Origin: Rhodospirillum sp.
Lineage (GTDB): Bacteria; Pseudomonadota; Alphaproteobacteria; Rhodospirillales; Rhodospirillaceae
Assembly: GCA_021741145.1 (NCBI GenBank)
Contig: JAIOYK010000002.1
Coordinates: 36,170-100,169, forward strand
Reading direction: 5' to 3'
DNA: 64,000 nucleotides
Below the pieces are notes generated by a model. The model did no database searches and had not been told where the DNA came from. It saw only the letters and a list, made by a program, of their open reading frames with translations. A program made the translations under genes and the position numbers. This document shows, in pieces, positions 47,122 through 56,018 of the stretch. The stretch's first letter is position 1, and the number at the start of each line of letters is the position of its first letter.

Positions 47122-48243
47122 ATGCTCACCTCCTCGGAAATCCTCTCTCTGGTCGAGACCCGGAAAACCCTTCCGGCCTATCGGAACTATCAGATCGTTC
47201 GCGACGCCGTCCTGAAAATGCGTGAGCCGCCCCTGGAAGCGGTGCCCGAAACGGCCCGTCCCAGTGCTTATTGGACAGAGGAATTATCGCGATTCCTATA
47301 TATGTTTGATGCCTCCCCCCTGATCGTGGATCAGTTGCGCCACCACAGTTACCACATCACCGGGATCCAGGTTTACGCCTATCGAAGCGGCGCCGCCGCG
47401 GCGGCGCTTTTCGCCGAGAAGCTGGAGGCCCTGCGCGGCTTGGACGAGAGGGGCCTATTCGTTCCCGAGGCCAGGGACATGGGGGGGTTCGGCCATGAAA
47501 TCGACGGTGATCTGGTCAATATCGATACCCTGAAGTACTACGAATCCATGATCGCCATGGATCGGGGAGGCGCCTTGGCTCGCTTCCGGGATCCGAGTGC
47601 CCGACGCGTGGCCATGGAAATTGGGTCCGGTTGGGGCGGATTGGCGCATGTCTTCAAGGCCCTGTTTCCCAATACCACCTATATCTGCGTGGATTTGGCC
47701 GAATTGTTCCTGTTTTCGGCCACCTATCTGATGACCCGCTTTCCGGACGCCAAGGTGGCGTTCCTGGGGGGCGACGGCGCGGGTCTCGATGGGGATTGGC
47801 GCGAATACGACTTCATTTTCGTGCCGAATACCTTGGTCCAGGACATCCCGGACATCCCTCTAGATCTGATGTTGAACACGGTTTCCTTCCAGGAAATGAC
47901 CACGACTCAGGTAACCGAATACGTGGCCTTGGCCGATCGGTTGAAGGCGCCGCTGCTGTATAGCTTGAATCGGAAGAGGTCCGTCTATTCCAAGGAATTG
48001 ACGGACGTCCACGAGATCATTGGCGAAAAGTACGATGTCAACATTATACCGATGTTGGATGTCCCATACACCAAGATGTTCGATAGTCTGCGCAAAAAGG
48101 AGAGGTCCTCCAAGAAGAAGGAGGACAAGGCTCGGACCAAACCCAAGACGCCCTCCGAGGCTGTGTCGGTCGATGTTAAGCCGGAGAAAGAGGACATGAG
48201 CTATAAACATGTCGTCGGCTGGCGGAAGGCGGGGACACGATGA
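47122..48243 (+). CDS. Putative sugar O-methyltransferase
   Basis: 373 aa. A Rossmann methyltransferase domain is recognised from VAMEIGSGWGGLAHVFKALFP and TTYICVDLAELFLFSATYLM. It resembles the putative sugar O-methyltransferase family found in capsule and O-antigen loci. The C-terminus has a Lys/Glu-rich stretch (KKERSSKKKEDKART) before VVGWRKAGTR. It overlaps the next start by ATGA. Confidence 0.8.
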   Translation: MLTSSEILSLVETRKTLPAYRNYQIVRDAVLKMREPPLEAVPETARPSAYWTEELSRFLYMFDASPLIVDQLRHHSYHITGIQVYAYRSGAAAAALFAEKLEALRGLDERGLFVPEARDMGGFGHEIDGDLVNIDTLKYYESMIAMDRGGALARFRDPSARRVAMEIGSGWGGLAHVFKALFPNTTYICVDLAELFLFSATYLMTRFPDAKVAFLGGDGAGLDGDWREYDFIFVPNTLVQDIPDIPLDLMLNTVSFQEMTTTQVTEYVALADRLKAPLLYSLNRKRSVYSKELTDVHEIIGEKYDVNIIPMLDVPYTKMFDSLRKKERSSKKKEDKARTKPKTPSEAVSVDVKPEKEDMSYKHVVGWRKAGTR

Positions 48244-49262
48244 CTTCCCCCCGTGTCGTATTTGGCATTCCCACCTATAACCATGCCCATCAGATGGAAC
48301 GGACGATGCGCTCCCTCTTGGGTCAGTCGTTTACGGACTTCCGGGTGGTTGTCTGCGATGACTGCTCCTCTGACGCGACCCGCGACATGCTGTCGGCCTT
48401 CGCCGCCGAGGATCCCAGGCTTGTTCTGGAATTCAATGACGTTCGCCATGGGTACACGGCCAATGCCCGTAAGGCCATGGGGATCGCCGGAGAGCGCTTC
48501 CCCCGGGCGGAATTCTTTGCCTGGGGCAGTGACCACGACCTTTGGCATCCGGACTGGCTGGCCTGCATGGTCCGGGCATTGGATATGAAACCCGAGGCGT
48601 CCGCCGCTTGGTCGTGGTTTCATCGCATTGATGAAAATGACAAGATCGTCACCTCCAAACCCCTTGTCCTGGGAGGTGGGGCCTCCGACGATCCCCTGGA
48701 GCGCATTCGCTATTCCGCCCATGACCTGGCGGCGGGGACGTGCATACACGGCCTCTTTCGGCGGCGGGTGCTGGATCGAATCGGTGGTCTCCGCTTCGTC
48801 TTGGTGCCGGATCGCCTGCTGTTGGCCGAGGCATCGGTGTTCGGCCCCTTTGTCCAGGTTCCAGAATATCTGTGGTACCGCCGCTATTTCGGCCTGGTGA
48901 GTCGCGAGCGGCAGCGGCGGTCATCCTTCCCGGATGGGGCGCCCTGGTACAGCTTCCTGCCCCTCACCCTACAGCACGCCGCCGTTCTTTACCGTGACTT
49001 GGTCCTGCGGAAGATCGCCGAACCCGAGTTGTCCAGGTCGCAGGCCTTTCAAGCCATCAAAACCTATGTGGGGGAGCGGCGTCGGCGTCTGAACGCCCGA
49101 GAGGATCGAAAGGAAGAGGTTCGGCGTAAGAAACTTCATAAGAAAAAGAAGCTGGAAGAAAAGAAGCGCCGGGCAAAGGAACAAGCTTCCGGCAAGCGCT
49201 CCTTCCGGACCGGGTGGAAGAATCTGAACAAGAAGGTCAAACGACGCCTCGGGCTCCTTTAG
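48240..49262 (+). CDS. Glycosyltransferase family 2 with basic C-terminal tail
   Basis: 340 aa. GT-A fold: VVFGIPTYNHAHQMERTMRSLL, VVCDDCSSD, then AWGSDHD as the metal-binding DxD-like site. The last 60 residues are an extremely basic, probably coiled tail (KEEVRRKKLHKKKKLEEKKRR), which may hold the enzyme to the membrane or a partner. Coupled to the methyltransferase. Confidence 0.87.
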   Translation: MTSPRVVFGIPTYNHAHQMERTMRSLLGQSFTDFRVVVCDDCSSDATRDMLSAFAAEDPRLVLEFNDVRHGYTANARKAMGIAGERFPRAEFFAWGSDHDLWHPDWLACMVRALDMKPEASAAWSWFHRIDENDKIVTSKPLVLGGGASDDPLERIRYSAHDLAAGTCIHGLFRRRVLDRIGGLRFVLVPDRLLLAEASVFGPFVQVPEYLWYRRYFGLVSRERQRRSSFPDGAPWYSFLPLTLQHAAVLYRDLVLRKIAEPELSRSQAFQAIKTYVGERRRRLNAREDRKEEVRRKKLHKKKKLEEKKRRAKEQASGKRSFRTGWKNLNKKVKRRLGLL

Positions 49263-49387
49263 GGAAAGAGAATTTCAGGGCGAAGGCGTGCCCGATATTT
49301 TGTGTTTCCCATATGCTGCGAGAAGACCATTCACATTCCAAAATCACGTATTCTTGGCGGGATGGCTTATCCGCGCGGTTTCCCCGC

Positions 49388-50176
49388 TTACAACGGGGCA
49401 ATGATCGTTTTTACAAAGACATTAACCACATTATCCGTGAGGATCATGTTCTTGATCTGGCCGAGAGTCGCCCAATAGAAGCGACTGTCGTCGGTTACGA
49501 AGGAGGCGGGATCGCGTAGCAGGCGGACGCAGTTCAGGTTCGATTTCAGCCAGAAACGCCCTCCTTCCTCGTTGTGTTGGGCAAAGTAGATGACGTCTGT
49601 CAGGGTGTCGTCCATGAAATAGTTGGTGATCGGTGGCAGGGCACCCCCGTGAGCTTGCTTTAGATTGCTCATCGTTGATTGCATGGTCGGCGACAACTGA
49701 ATGATGCCGATGTTTCCCGGCTCCGCCTTGGCGTGGAGAAGGAATTCGACAATACCTTTATTGTACCGGGCCAAAAGACCCAAAACTCCACCTTCCCTTT
49801 GGTTGTAGATGGGCTGTTCCCAACGAACAACCTCTCGGGTTCCGGCTCCCCGAACACGGATGGCCTGGATACGGAAGAACTCCCCCGTTCGGTGTGAAAC
49901 GTCACCGGTGACTGGGTCAATCCGCCAATCCTTCGCTTGATTGATCGGTATCAATTCCGCTTCCATATGGGTTTCCGCCCGCTTGGCGTTCAGCCAAGAA
50001 AGAACCGCCGCGGGATCCGTGGTCTCACGCTTCGCGCTCTCCGCCAGGGCGACCCGGAAGGCCGCCAGGCCCGATTGCGTCGCCTTCGGCAGATTGATAT
50101 GCGGAGGTGGGGACATATCCATCGCATTGCGGCTGGGAATGTCTTCCCAGGTCGGGGTTTTCGAGGTCTGGGTCAT
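49388..50176 (-). CDS. NDP-hexose 2,3-dehydratase family protein, single-domain
   Basis: 262 aa. Family motifs are VSHRTGEFFRIQAIRVR, WEQPIYNQREGGVLGLLAR, KAEPGNIGIIQLSPTMQST and NYFMDDTL. In antibiotic producers this enzyme (as OleV) removes water from NDP-4-keto-6-deoxyhexose to begin 2-deoxygenation and is built of two such halves; here only one half is present. Overlaps the upstream reductase gene by four bases. Confidence 0.82.
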   Translation of the reverse strand: MTQTSKTPTWEDIPSRNAMDMSPPPHINLPKATQSGLAAFRVALAESAKRETTDPAAVLSWLNAKRAETHMEAELIPINQAKDWRIDPVTGDVSHRTGEFFRIQAIRVRGAGTREVVRWEQPIYNQREGGVLGLLARYNKGIVEFLLHAKAEPGNIGIIQLSPTMQSTMSNLKQAHGGALPPITNYFMDDTLTDVIYFAQHNEEGGRFWLKSNLNCVRLLRDPASFVTDDSRFYWATLGQIKNMILTDNVVNVFVKTIIAPL

Positions 50177-51141
50177 GTTGGGCCTCCGTTGCCAAGGGCG
50201 GCCCGTCGGAGGCGGTCAAGGAACCGAGCGTCCGCCTTCATGGCCGTGGTGAAGTGGGACCAGTCTCCGGCGGCGATTGCGCCCAGGACCGATGTGAAGA
50301 AACGCGCGAAGGTGTCATCCGGTGCCAGGGCGAGAGTCCGTGGCCTGTTCGCTTCGCGCAGGTCAATGGCGCAAGCCAAGGTCGGTGGGGGAGAATAGGC
50401 CCGGTCCAGCAGGGCCGTCCAGCCCGGTCCATTGATCCAGAGCTGGTTGACGTATTCCCCATCGAAGCCGAATTGCCCCGAGTAACTGGTGCCGTCGGCG
50501 AAGGCACAGAGCATGCCGAAGCCCGTATCCACCCCCGAAAGGGGATGGCTGGAGGTCCGGCTGGCCCAGATCCGGTTCGGAGCCTCGGTCTTCAGCACCC
50601 GGCAGACCCCCGCGGCGTAAGGTCCCTGGTCATAGAGGGAACCTCCCCCTTGGGCCGGGTCATAGCGGTAGGAAGTTTCTTCCGGTGGAGGAATGATAAA
50701 CGTGGCGTGGGCGCGTCCAACGGGGCGTTCGGTCAACAATTGGGCCAGGGCATCGTAGCGGCGGTGATAGGAAAAAACCGTGGATTCCGCCAGGCAAAGT
50801 CCGCGCTTGGCGGCCAAATCCAACAAATCGCCCAATTCACCGAGGGAGAGGAAGGCGGGCTTGTCGACAATCACATGGCGGCCGCTTTCAAGAGCCCGCC
50901 GGGCCAGGGGGGCATGGTCGTGATTGGCGGTGGAAATGTAGACGAGTTCCGCTTCACTGCTCTCCAGGGCCGCGTCGAAGCCAAGCCAGAGGCGCCCGGG
51001 TGCCAGGACGGTGTCCAGGTCCGAGGGGGCGAGGGGGCGTCGGCTGGCCAGGTCGACGGTGATGCCGTCTAGTCCGGCCAAGGAAGGGACCACCCTGCGC
51101 CGGGCGATGGAGGAATAGCCCAGGACAAGCGCGTGAGTCAT
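50173..51141 (-). CDS. Gfo/Idh/MocA oxidoreductase, probable NDP-hexose 3-ketoreductase
   Basis: 322 aa. N-terminal NAD(P)-binding fold (LVLGYSSIARRRVVPSL), the catalytic lysine in HVIVDKPAF (Asp replaces the usual Glu), and GGSLYDQGPYAAGVCR in the C-terminal domain. The family partner of the 2,3-dehydratase (as OleW) reduces the 3-keto group to complete a 2-deoxysugar. The adjacency and coupling support this reading. GGGAGAGGG lies before the ATG. Confidence 0.82.
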   Translation of the reverse strand: MTHALVLGYSSIARRRVVPSLAGLDGITVDLASRRPLAPSDLDTVLAPGRLWLGFDAALESSEAELVYISTANHDHAPLARRALESGRHVIVDKPAFLSLGELGDLLDLAAKRGLCLAESTVFSYHRRYDALAQLLTERPVGRAHATFIIPPPEETSYRYDPAQGGGSLYDQGPYAAGVCRVLKTEAPNRIWASRTSSHPLSGVDTGFGMLCAFADGTSYSGQFGFDGEYVNQLWINGPGWTALLDRAYSPPPTLACAIDLREANRPRTLALAPDDTFARFFTSVLGAIAAGDWSHFTTAMKADARFLDRLRRAALGNGGPT

Positions 51142-52295
51142 GTGCCCTCTCCCAACAGGATTGTCTCAAGGGTCTCGCAGGCGGTCCGCCAATCATAGTC
51201 GCGTCGGGCCGCTATCGGTGTCACCGGTTCCGTGGCCATCGCCGTTCGGATGGCGGCCTCCGCCTCGGTTAGGTTTCCGGGGGCGTATCCATGCACATTG
51301 GGATAGTCCAGAAACGGAGCATTGCACGGAACACGAGGCAGGACCACATGGCGTCCAGCCACCATGGCGTCCGCGGTGGCCGTGCACAGGACCTCCGATG
51401 TGGAAGGGTTGATCATCACTCGGTGATTCGGCAGCAATTGCCAGGGGCTGGGCGCCAATCCGGTGAAGGTGAGGGGGGCCTCCTTGGCCCGTGCCTCCGC
51501 TTCTATGGCCGCCCTGTCCGGTCCATCCCCATGAACCGTGACCGGTAGGGCCATGCGGCGCGACACTTCGATCAGGTCGGCGAAGCCCTTTTCCCAAACC
51601 ATGCGGGCCAGGAAATAGGCGCCCCCGGTCTCGGGGGGCGGGGGAGGAACGTCGAAATAAGGGGGCAGGACTCCCGTCACCCGTGCCTTCCTGATCGGAC
51701 GATCCAAGTCGTCCAGGGTAACGGCGGGGGATAGGGGGATCAATTCGTCAACCCGGGTGCGGAGCCGCTGCTTGTTCAGCCCCAGTACGAAGTGCTTTCC
51801 CAGGATGGCGCCGTTCCGCTCCAGGTAATCCAGGTAGTTGGTCATGACGATGCCGATGATTCGCCTTGCCGGAACGCGGCGTCTGCTCCGGACAAAGGGA
51901 AACCAGCACAGATGCTCAGGCTCGGCCATGAGAATGGCACGGGCGTCGGTGGCCAGGGAGAAGACATCGGTCAGGGGCACGATGCTGCGCGCGAGGGCGG
52001 CATAGTAACCGGGATAATACCGGACGGGTGGTAGGGGCGGACAGCCTAGGCGCGCGGCTTCCTCCCGCAGCCAAGCCCTATGCGCGGGGCGGTCGGGAAA
52101 GCGGATGGAGCCAAAGATATGTTTCTGACCGCTCGGGCTGATCCAGGGGATTCCAAGGACCACCCGGTGCCCCCGCTCCGCCAGGCCGCAGGCATGCCAA
52201 AGGGACAGGTAGGCCGGTCCGGTCCGCCAAGGCAGAGTCGCCGTGCTGAGAACGGCGATGTCGATCTTGTCATCGGAAGAAACCTGAACCCGCAC
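51138..52295 (-). CDS. Glycosyltransferase resembling plant digalactosyldiacylglycerol synthase
   Basis: 385 aa. GT4-type GT-B fold. Several segments recall DGD1/DGD2: PWISPSGQKHIFG, AEPEHLCWFPF, IIGIVMTNYLDYLER, GAYFLARMVWEKGFADLI and VMINPSTSEVLCTATADAM (nucleotide-sugar site). The enzyme may add a hexose to a lipid or lipid-linked glycan. Start GTG at 52295 with GAGGTC upstream. First gene of a coupled three-gene unit with the ketoreductase and dehydratase. Confidence 0.75.
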   Translation of the reverse strand: MRVQVSSDDKIDIAVLSTATLPWRTGPAYLSLWHACGLAERGHRVVLGIPWISPSGQKHIFGSIRFPDRPAHRAWLREEAARLGCPPLPPVRYYPGYYAALARSIVPLTDVFSLATDARAILMAEPEHLCWFPFVRSRRRVPARRIIGIVMTNYLDYLERNGAILGKHFVLGLNKQRLRTRVDELIPLSPAVTLDDLDRPIRKARVTGVLPPYFDVPPPPPETGGAYFLARMVWEKGFADLIEVSRRMALPVTVHGDGPDRAAIEAEARAKEAPLTFTGLAPSPWQLLPNHRVMINPSTSEVLCTATADAMVAGRHVVLPRVPCNAPFLDYPNVHGYAPGNLTEAEAAIRTAMATEPVTPIAARRDYDWRTACETLETILLGEGT

Positions 52296-52504
52296 GGCTG
52301 GTTTGACCTCTGGATTTGGGGATCAAAAGCTAAGTCAAAGTCGATGATATTCTTTTGCCGGAACGAGAAGCGTTTTTAATTACTGGCTCGCTAGGGGTGT
52401 GATCTAATATTTCTTGTTTAATAATAGTATCTTATGCGGTCGGTCGGGAAAAGGAAAATTATGGTCGCGGTCATCGTGTCGTGGTTTTGGGTGTTTGGGA
52501 CCGG

Positions 52505-52540
52505 GAAAAAAGATCCCCCGCCACGGGATCGTGACGGGGG
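52505..52540 (-). terminator. Rho-independent terminator of the minus-strand glycan operon
   Basis: On the minus strand, an 11-bp stem CCCCCGTCACG/CGTGGCGGGGG (one G-U) with a 4-base loop, then ATC and six T. It lies 28 bp after the last FkbM gene. Confidence 0.88.
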
Positions 52541-52568
52541 CGTTTGTTCGGTCCTGTCGAACCGAGAC

Positions 52569-53501
52569 TCAGACCTCGACGAGGGCGAGCCCGTGTTCCT
52601 GGGCCAGGGCCTTCAGGTCCTTGGGGGTCCGTTCGGTCTCGGCCATGGGATCGGCGTTGTCCATCTGGGGACGGAAGGCTTGTTCCGCGGGCAGGGCTTT
52701 AATCTCGGGGCGCAGGTCGTTCCGCAGGAAGAAGGCGTTGGTCCCGGTGGGATCACAGGCCACCAAGCGGTAGCCCCGTTCGGCGCAGAGCTTTTCCCAG
52801 GCCTTCAGGGACACGCCATGAAAGCCCTTCGGGGCCTTGGACAGATCGGTGTCCGGGGCGATGGTTAGGGATTCGGTACCCCCGTAGTGGGAATTGTATT
52901 CCAGGCACATGACTCGTGGGGAGCAGGCGGTCATTCCCTTCAGAACCCAATAGTCGAAGCTGTCGATATCCAGCGAGAAGAAGTCCACTTCGCCGGCTAA
53001 TCCATTCCTCTGGATCAAGGTATCGACATTTTCTGGAGTAACTTCTAGGTGTTCGAAGGAGCATTTGGGGTTGATGCCAAATTTCCGGCGCGCCCGATCA
53101 ATATTATTCTTGGAGTAGTCGACCATGACGCCGCGCCAGCCGAATTCGTTGCACAGCATGCCCGAATTGCCGCCCGAACCGCCGGAGCCGATTTCGACAA
53201 AGGTGCGATTGACAATTCCGACGGTCCGCAGCAAACCCAGGACAATACCGTCTTCCTCGTTCTGGGAGTAGAGCTTGAAGCGGTTCGCGGTCGCCGCGGC
53301 CGGGTAATCCTCGGCCAGGAAGTCCTCTAGATAGGCGTGGCGGAGCAGGGCATTGATCTTGCCGGTGAAATGACCGCGCCATTTGTTTTCCATGGCAACC
53401 AGGGATTCAAGCTCGGTCAAACGCTTGTTGATATGCTTTAGGTCCCGGGACAGCTCGTGCATGCCCAGCATTTCCCGGAGTTTGTTGGCGATCTTGCCCA
53501 T
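52569..53501 (-). CDS. FkbM-like methyltransferase
   Basis: 310 aa. A coiled N-terminus (about 1-40) precedes a SAM-dependent methyltransferase core: FVEIGSGGSGGNSGMLCNEFGW and VDFFSLDIDSFDYWVLKGM, typical of the FkbM type that methylates hydroxyl groups on sugars. Last gene of the cluster entering from the right edge. GAGGATCC precedes the ATG. Confidence 0.82.
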   Translation of the reverse strand: MGKIANKLREMLGMHELSRDLKHINKRLTELESLVAMENKWRGHFTGKINALLRHAYLEDFLAEDYPAAATANRFKLYSQNEEDGIVLGLLRTVGIVNRTFVEIGSGGSGGNSGMLCNEFGWRGVMVDYSKNNIDRARRKFGINPKCSFEHLEVTPENVDTLIQRNGLAGEVDFFSLDIDSFDYWVLKGMTACSPRVMCLEYNSHYGGTESLTIAPDTDLSKAPKGFHGVSLKAWEKLCAERGYRLVACDPTGTNAFFLRNDLRPEIKALPAEQAFRPQMDNADPMAETERTPKDLKALAQEHGLALVEV

Positions 53502-53566
53502 GTGGGATCCTCGGTTGCCCTGGTGTTACGCGGGGAGGGAGCGTGGTGTCGGGACCGTCCGCCGCC

Positions 53567-55960
53567 TTATTCGGAAATGGTTGTTTTCAGCGGGGATGAT
53601 TTCATGATTTCGGCGACCACATCGGGATTTCTGGCGAAGAAAGCGTCCGCGGTTCGTTGCCGCGTACCCTTGTCGAATTCCTTGGCCAGCATCAGACCGG
53701 CCTCTTCCAGAAGGGCGATGATGCCCGGACGGAGTTTGTTATCATCCAACTCCACCATGACGGTCTGGAGGGCCGGATTGGCAAGGACCGTCTTGGCGCC
53801 CTTCAAGATCTCAAGTTCCGGCCCATCCACGTCCAATTTAATGTGAGTCGGTTGGGGGAGGCCGAACTGGTTGATCAGACTGTCCAGGGTCACGGTCAGC
53901 ATGGTCTGTTCGTAGGCCGCCTTGGTTTCCTTCAGGTCCTTGGACTCAAGGCCCTGGGCGCCGACGGCGTGGCGTGCCGCGCCGGATTCGGTGCTGCGGT
54001 ATTTGAAGATCGTATTGCCGATTTCGCTGAACAACAAGGTGGAGATCGGGGTGATTTCGGTCTCGCACTTATTGTGCAGGATGTTGCGGCAGAGGGCGGA
54101 GAAGGTGCTGAAACCGGGTTCGAAGGCGAAGACCCGGATGCCCTTGCCGTGGTAGCGGGCCGCCAGCAGGGAATAGGCCCCGACGTTGGCCCCGATGTCG
54201 TAGAGAACGTCCCGCGGCGTCACCACATTTTCCAACCAGTGGACGGTCCAAGGCTCTTTCATGACCGAACGGGTCCGGGTCACCGCCTCCTTCGGCGAGG
54301 TGGCCAGGATGTTGAACGGCGCCTTGTCGTAGTCCACGGGCATGCTGAGCGCCAGCAGGTCAATGCCATCCTTTCGCAACGCTCGGGCCAGTTTGAACAT
54401 CAGGCGCCGGACCACCTTGTGCAGGAAGGTGAAGAGCATCGACCGGCCGTGGGCCCGCAGCCAGGCCAGGCCCGCGATGGGTGACATCATCCACCCCAGA
54501 ATTTTCAGGGGCAGGCACCGGTCCCGGGCTTGGATGGGCAACTCGGCGCAATCGGTGACGGCCTGGGCGACCAGTGGCGTGGCGGGGACATCCAACCCGT
54601 TGGGCCGCAGGAAGGACGTGACAAAGGCCTCGACCTCCGGATCCATGTCGCCCCCGGTCTTTGCCCTGGTCAATTCCGCTTCCAGGTGGGAGAGGTGTTC
54701 GGGGAAGGTCGCGGCCTTGCGCAGGATGCCACCCTCGACCAGATAGCGGAAATGCAGGGTGCCTTCCTGGGTCTTGGCGTAGGTGGGATCACTGACGGAG
54801 AAGCTGCGTTTGCCCTGAATGGACGCTTCGATCAGGGCGCTGGTGTTGATGCCGACCACCGCCGTGCAATGGTGAATGGCGTCGAAGTATTCGGCTTGGG
54901 CATCCTCGTTCACCGGCATGCCACCGCTGCGGGGGTGGATGGCGACCCGGCCCCAGGCATCCACGTCCAGATCCTCGAAGGGGACCTGATGCATGGGGTG
55001 GGGGCGGATCAGCACATTGGCCTCGGCCACCGCGGCGATGTCGCTGCTCCGCAGGGTGTCCAACCAGCGGCGGACAAACTCCGCTTCGTTCCGCGCGATG
55101 AAGATGGAGGAGCCGCAATAGAGGATGGTTGGCTTGCTGGCGTCAAAGCCGAACCGGGCGCAGAAAGTCGGGTAATCGGTGGTTGGGGTCCGGGCGAACC
55201 ATTGGTCGTAAAGCTGAGCTCCCGTCGCGACGACCGAAGCCTCCGGCAGACCGTGCATGGTCACCGCTTCTTCCTTCTGGAAGCTGTTCCAGAGGACAAC
55301 CTTGTCCGGAGGCGTGAGCACCAAACCCTTGTTGGTCAGATTGTCCCAGCTTGCCACCAGCAGGCAACTTGGAATGCCGACCGCCTTGGCTGCCCGCAGC
55401 CAGGAGACCTGTTCCGAGCCCAGATCGACGATGGGCGAGACCACCAGAACGTCGGGCTTGCTCTCGCGCAACTCGGCCATGATCGCCCTGTCGGGAGGGA
55501 CGGCCCGGTCGAGGAGGCGGAACAGTTTGGTGAACAGAGCCACCGCGGGGCCGGATGTCATGCCGGGGATCTTGAAGAGGGCGCGGACCAGCTTGGGCAC
55601 CCGCTTCTCCGCGCGCTCGGCCAGGGCTGGGGCGTTGCGGTACTCTGGTCGCTGATAACGCATGAAGTTGCGCAGGGAGTGCAGGACGCTTTCCAGGGTG
55701 GCCCAGGTGTCCTCCCGTTCCTGGGTGATACCCAGGGTCACGCCGGGGAATTCCTCGGCCAGGTTGTCGGCGCGGATCAACAGTTCCTTGGGGACCTTAC
55801 GGTCGTGAATGCTCGTGGTCAGGTGGATGGTATGTCCCTGTTCGGCCAGCAGCCGAATGGCGCCTTCAAAATTCCGCAGGTACATGAGGTTGCGGAGAAG
55901 AATACGAATGGATTTCTGGGACACGGCCTGAACTCGCGCATTGGAGGAATATACCGACAC
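53567..55960 (-). CDS. Fusion of WDNLTNKG GT-B-like protein (paralogue 3) and FkbM methyltransferase
   Basis: 797 aa from a GTG at 55960 (AGGAAG just upstream); the open frame runs further to 56077 and would overlap the upstream gene. The N-terminal half (about 1-480) has the same order of motifs as paralogues 1 and 2: LLRNLMYLRNFEGAI, ASWDNLTNKGLVLTPPD, YCGSS, LIRPHPMH, GINTSALIEASIQGKR. The second half (about 520-797) is an FkbM methyltransferase with YDIGANVGAYSLLAARY and HIKLDVDGPELEILKGA. It would transfer and methylate a sugar or modify its own product. Confidence 0.75.
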   Translation of the reverse strand: MSVYSSNARVQAVSQKSIRILLRNLMYLRNFEGAIRLLAEQGHTIHLTTSIHDRKVPKELLIRADNLAEEFPGVTLGITQEREDTWATLESVLHSLRNFMRYQRPEYRNAPALAERAEKRVPKLVRALFKIPGMTSGPAVALFTKLFRLLDRAVPPDRAIMAELRESKPDVLVVSPIVDLGSEQVSWLRAAKAVGIPSCLLVASWDNLTNKGLVLTPPDKVVLWNSFQKEEAVTMHGLPEASVVATGAQLYDQWFARTPTTDYPTFCARFGFDASKPTILYCGSSIFIARNEAEFVRRWLDTLRSSDIAAVAEANVLIRPHPMHQVPFEDLDVDAWGRVAIHPRSGGMPVNEDAQAEYFDAIHHCTAVVGINTSALIEASIQGKRSFSVSDPTYAKTQEGTLHFRYLVEGGILRKAATFPEHLSHLEAELTRAKTGGDMDPEVEAFVTSFLRPNGLDVPATPLVAQAVTDCAELPIQARDRCLPLKILGWMMSPIAGLAWLRAHGRSMLFTFLHKVVRRLMFKLARALRKDGIDLLALSMPVDYDKAPFNILATSPKEAVTRTRSVMKEPWTVHWLENVVTPRDVLYDIGANVGAYSLLAARYHGKGIRVFAFEPGFSTFSALCRNILHNKCETEITPISTLLFSEIGNTIFKYRSTESGAARHAVGAQGLESKDLKETKAAYEQTMLTVTLDSLINQFGLPQPTHIKLDVDGPELEILKGAKTVLANPALQTVMVELDDNKLRPGIIALLEEAGLMLAKEFDKGTRQRTADAFFARNPDVVAEIMKSSPLKTTISE

Positions 55961-56018
55961 CGCTTCCTGGGGATCCCTGGAAGGCGGGACGGGGCGAAAC
56001 ACGCCGCCGCGGTAGGTT

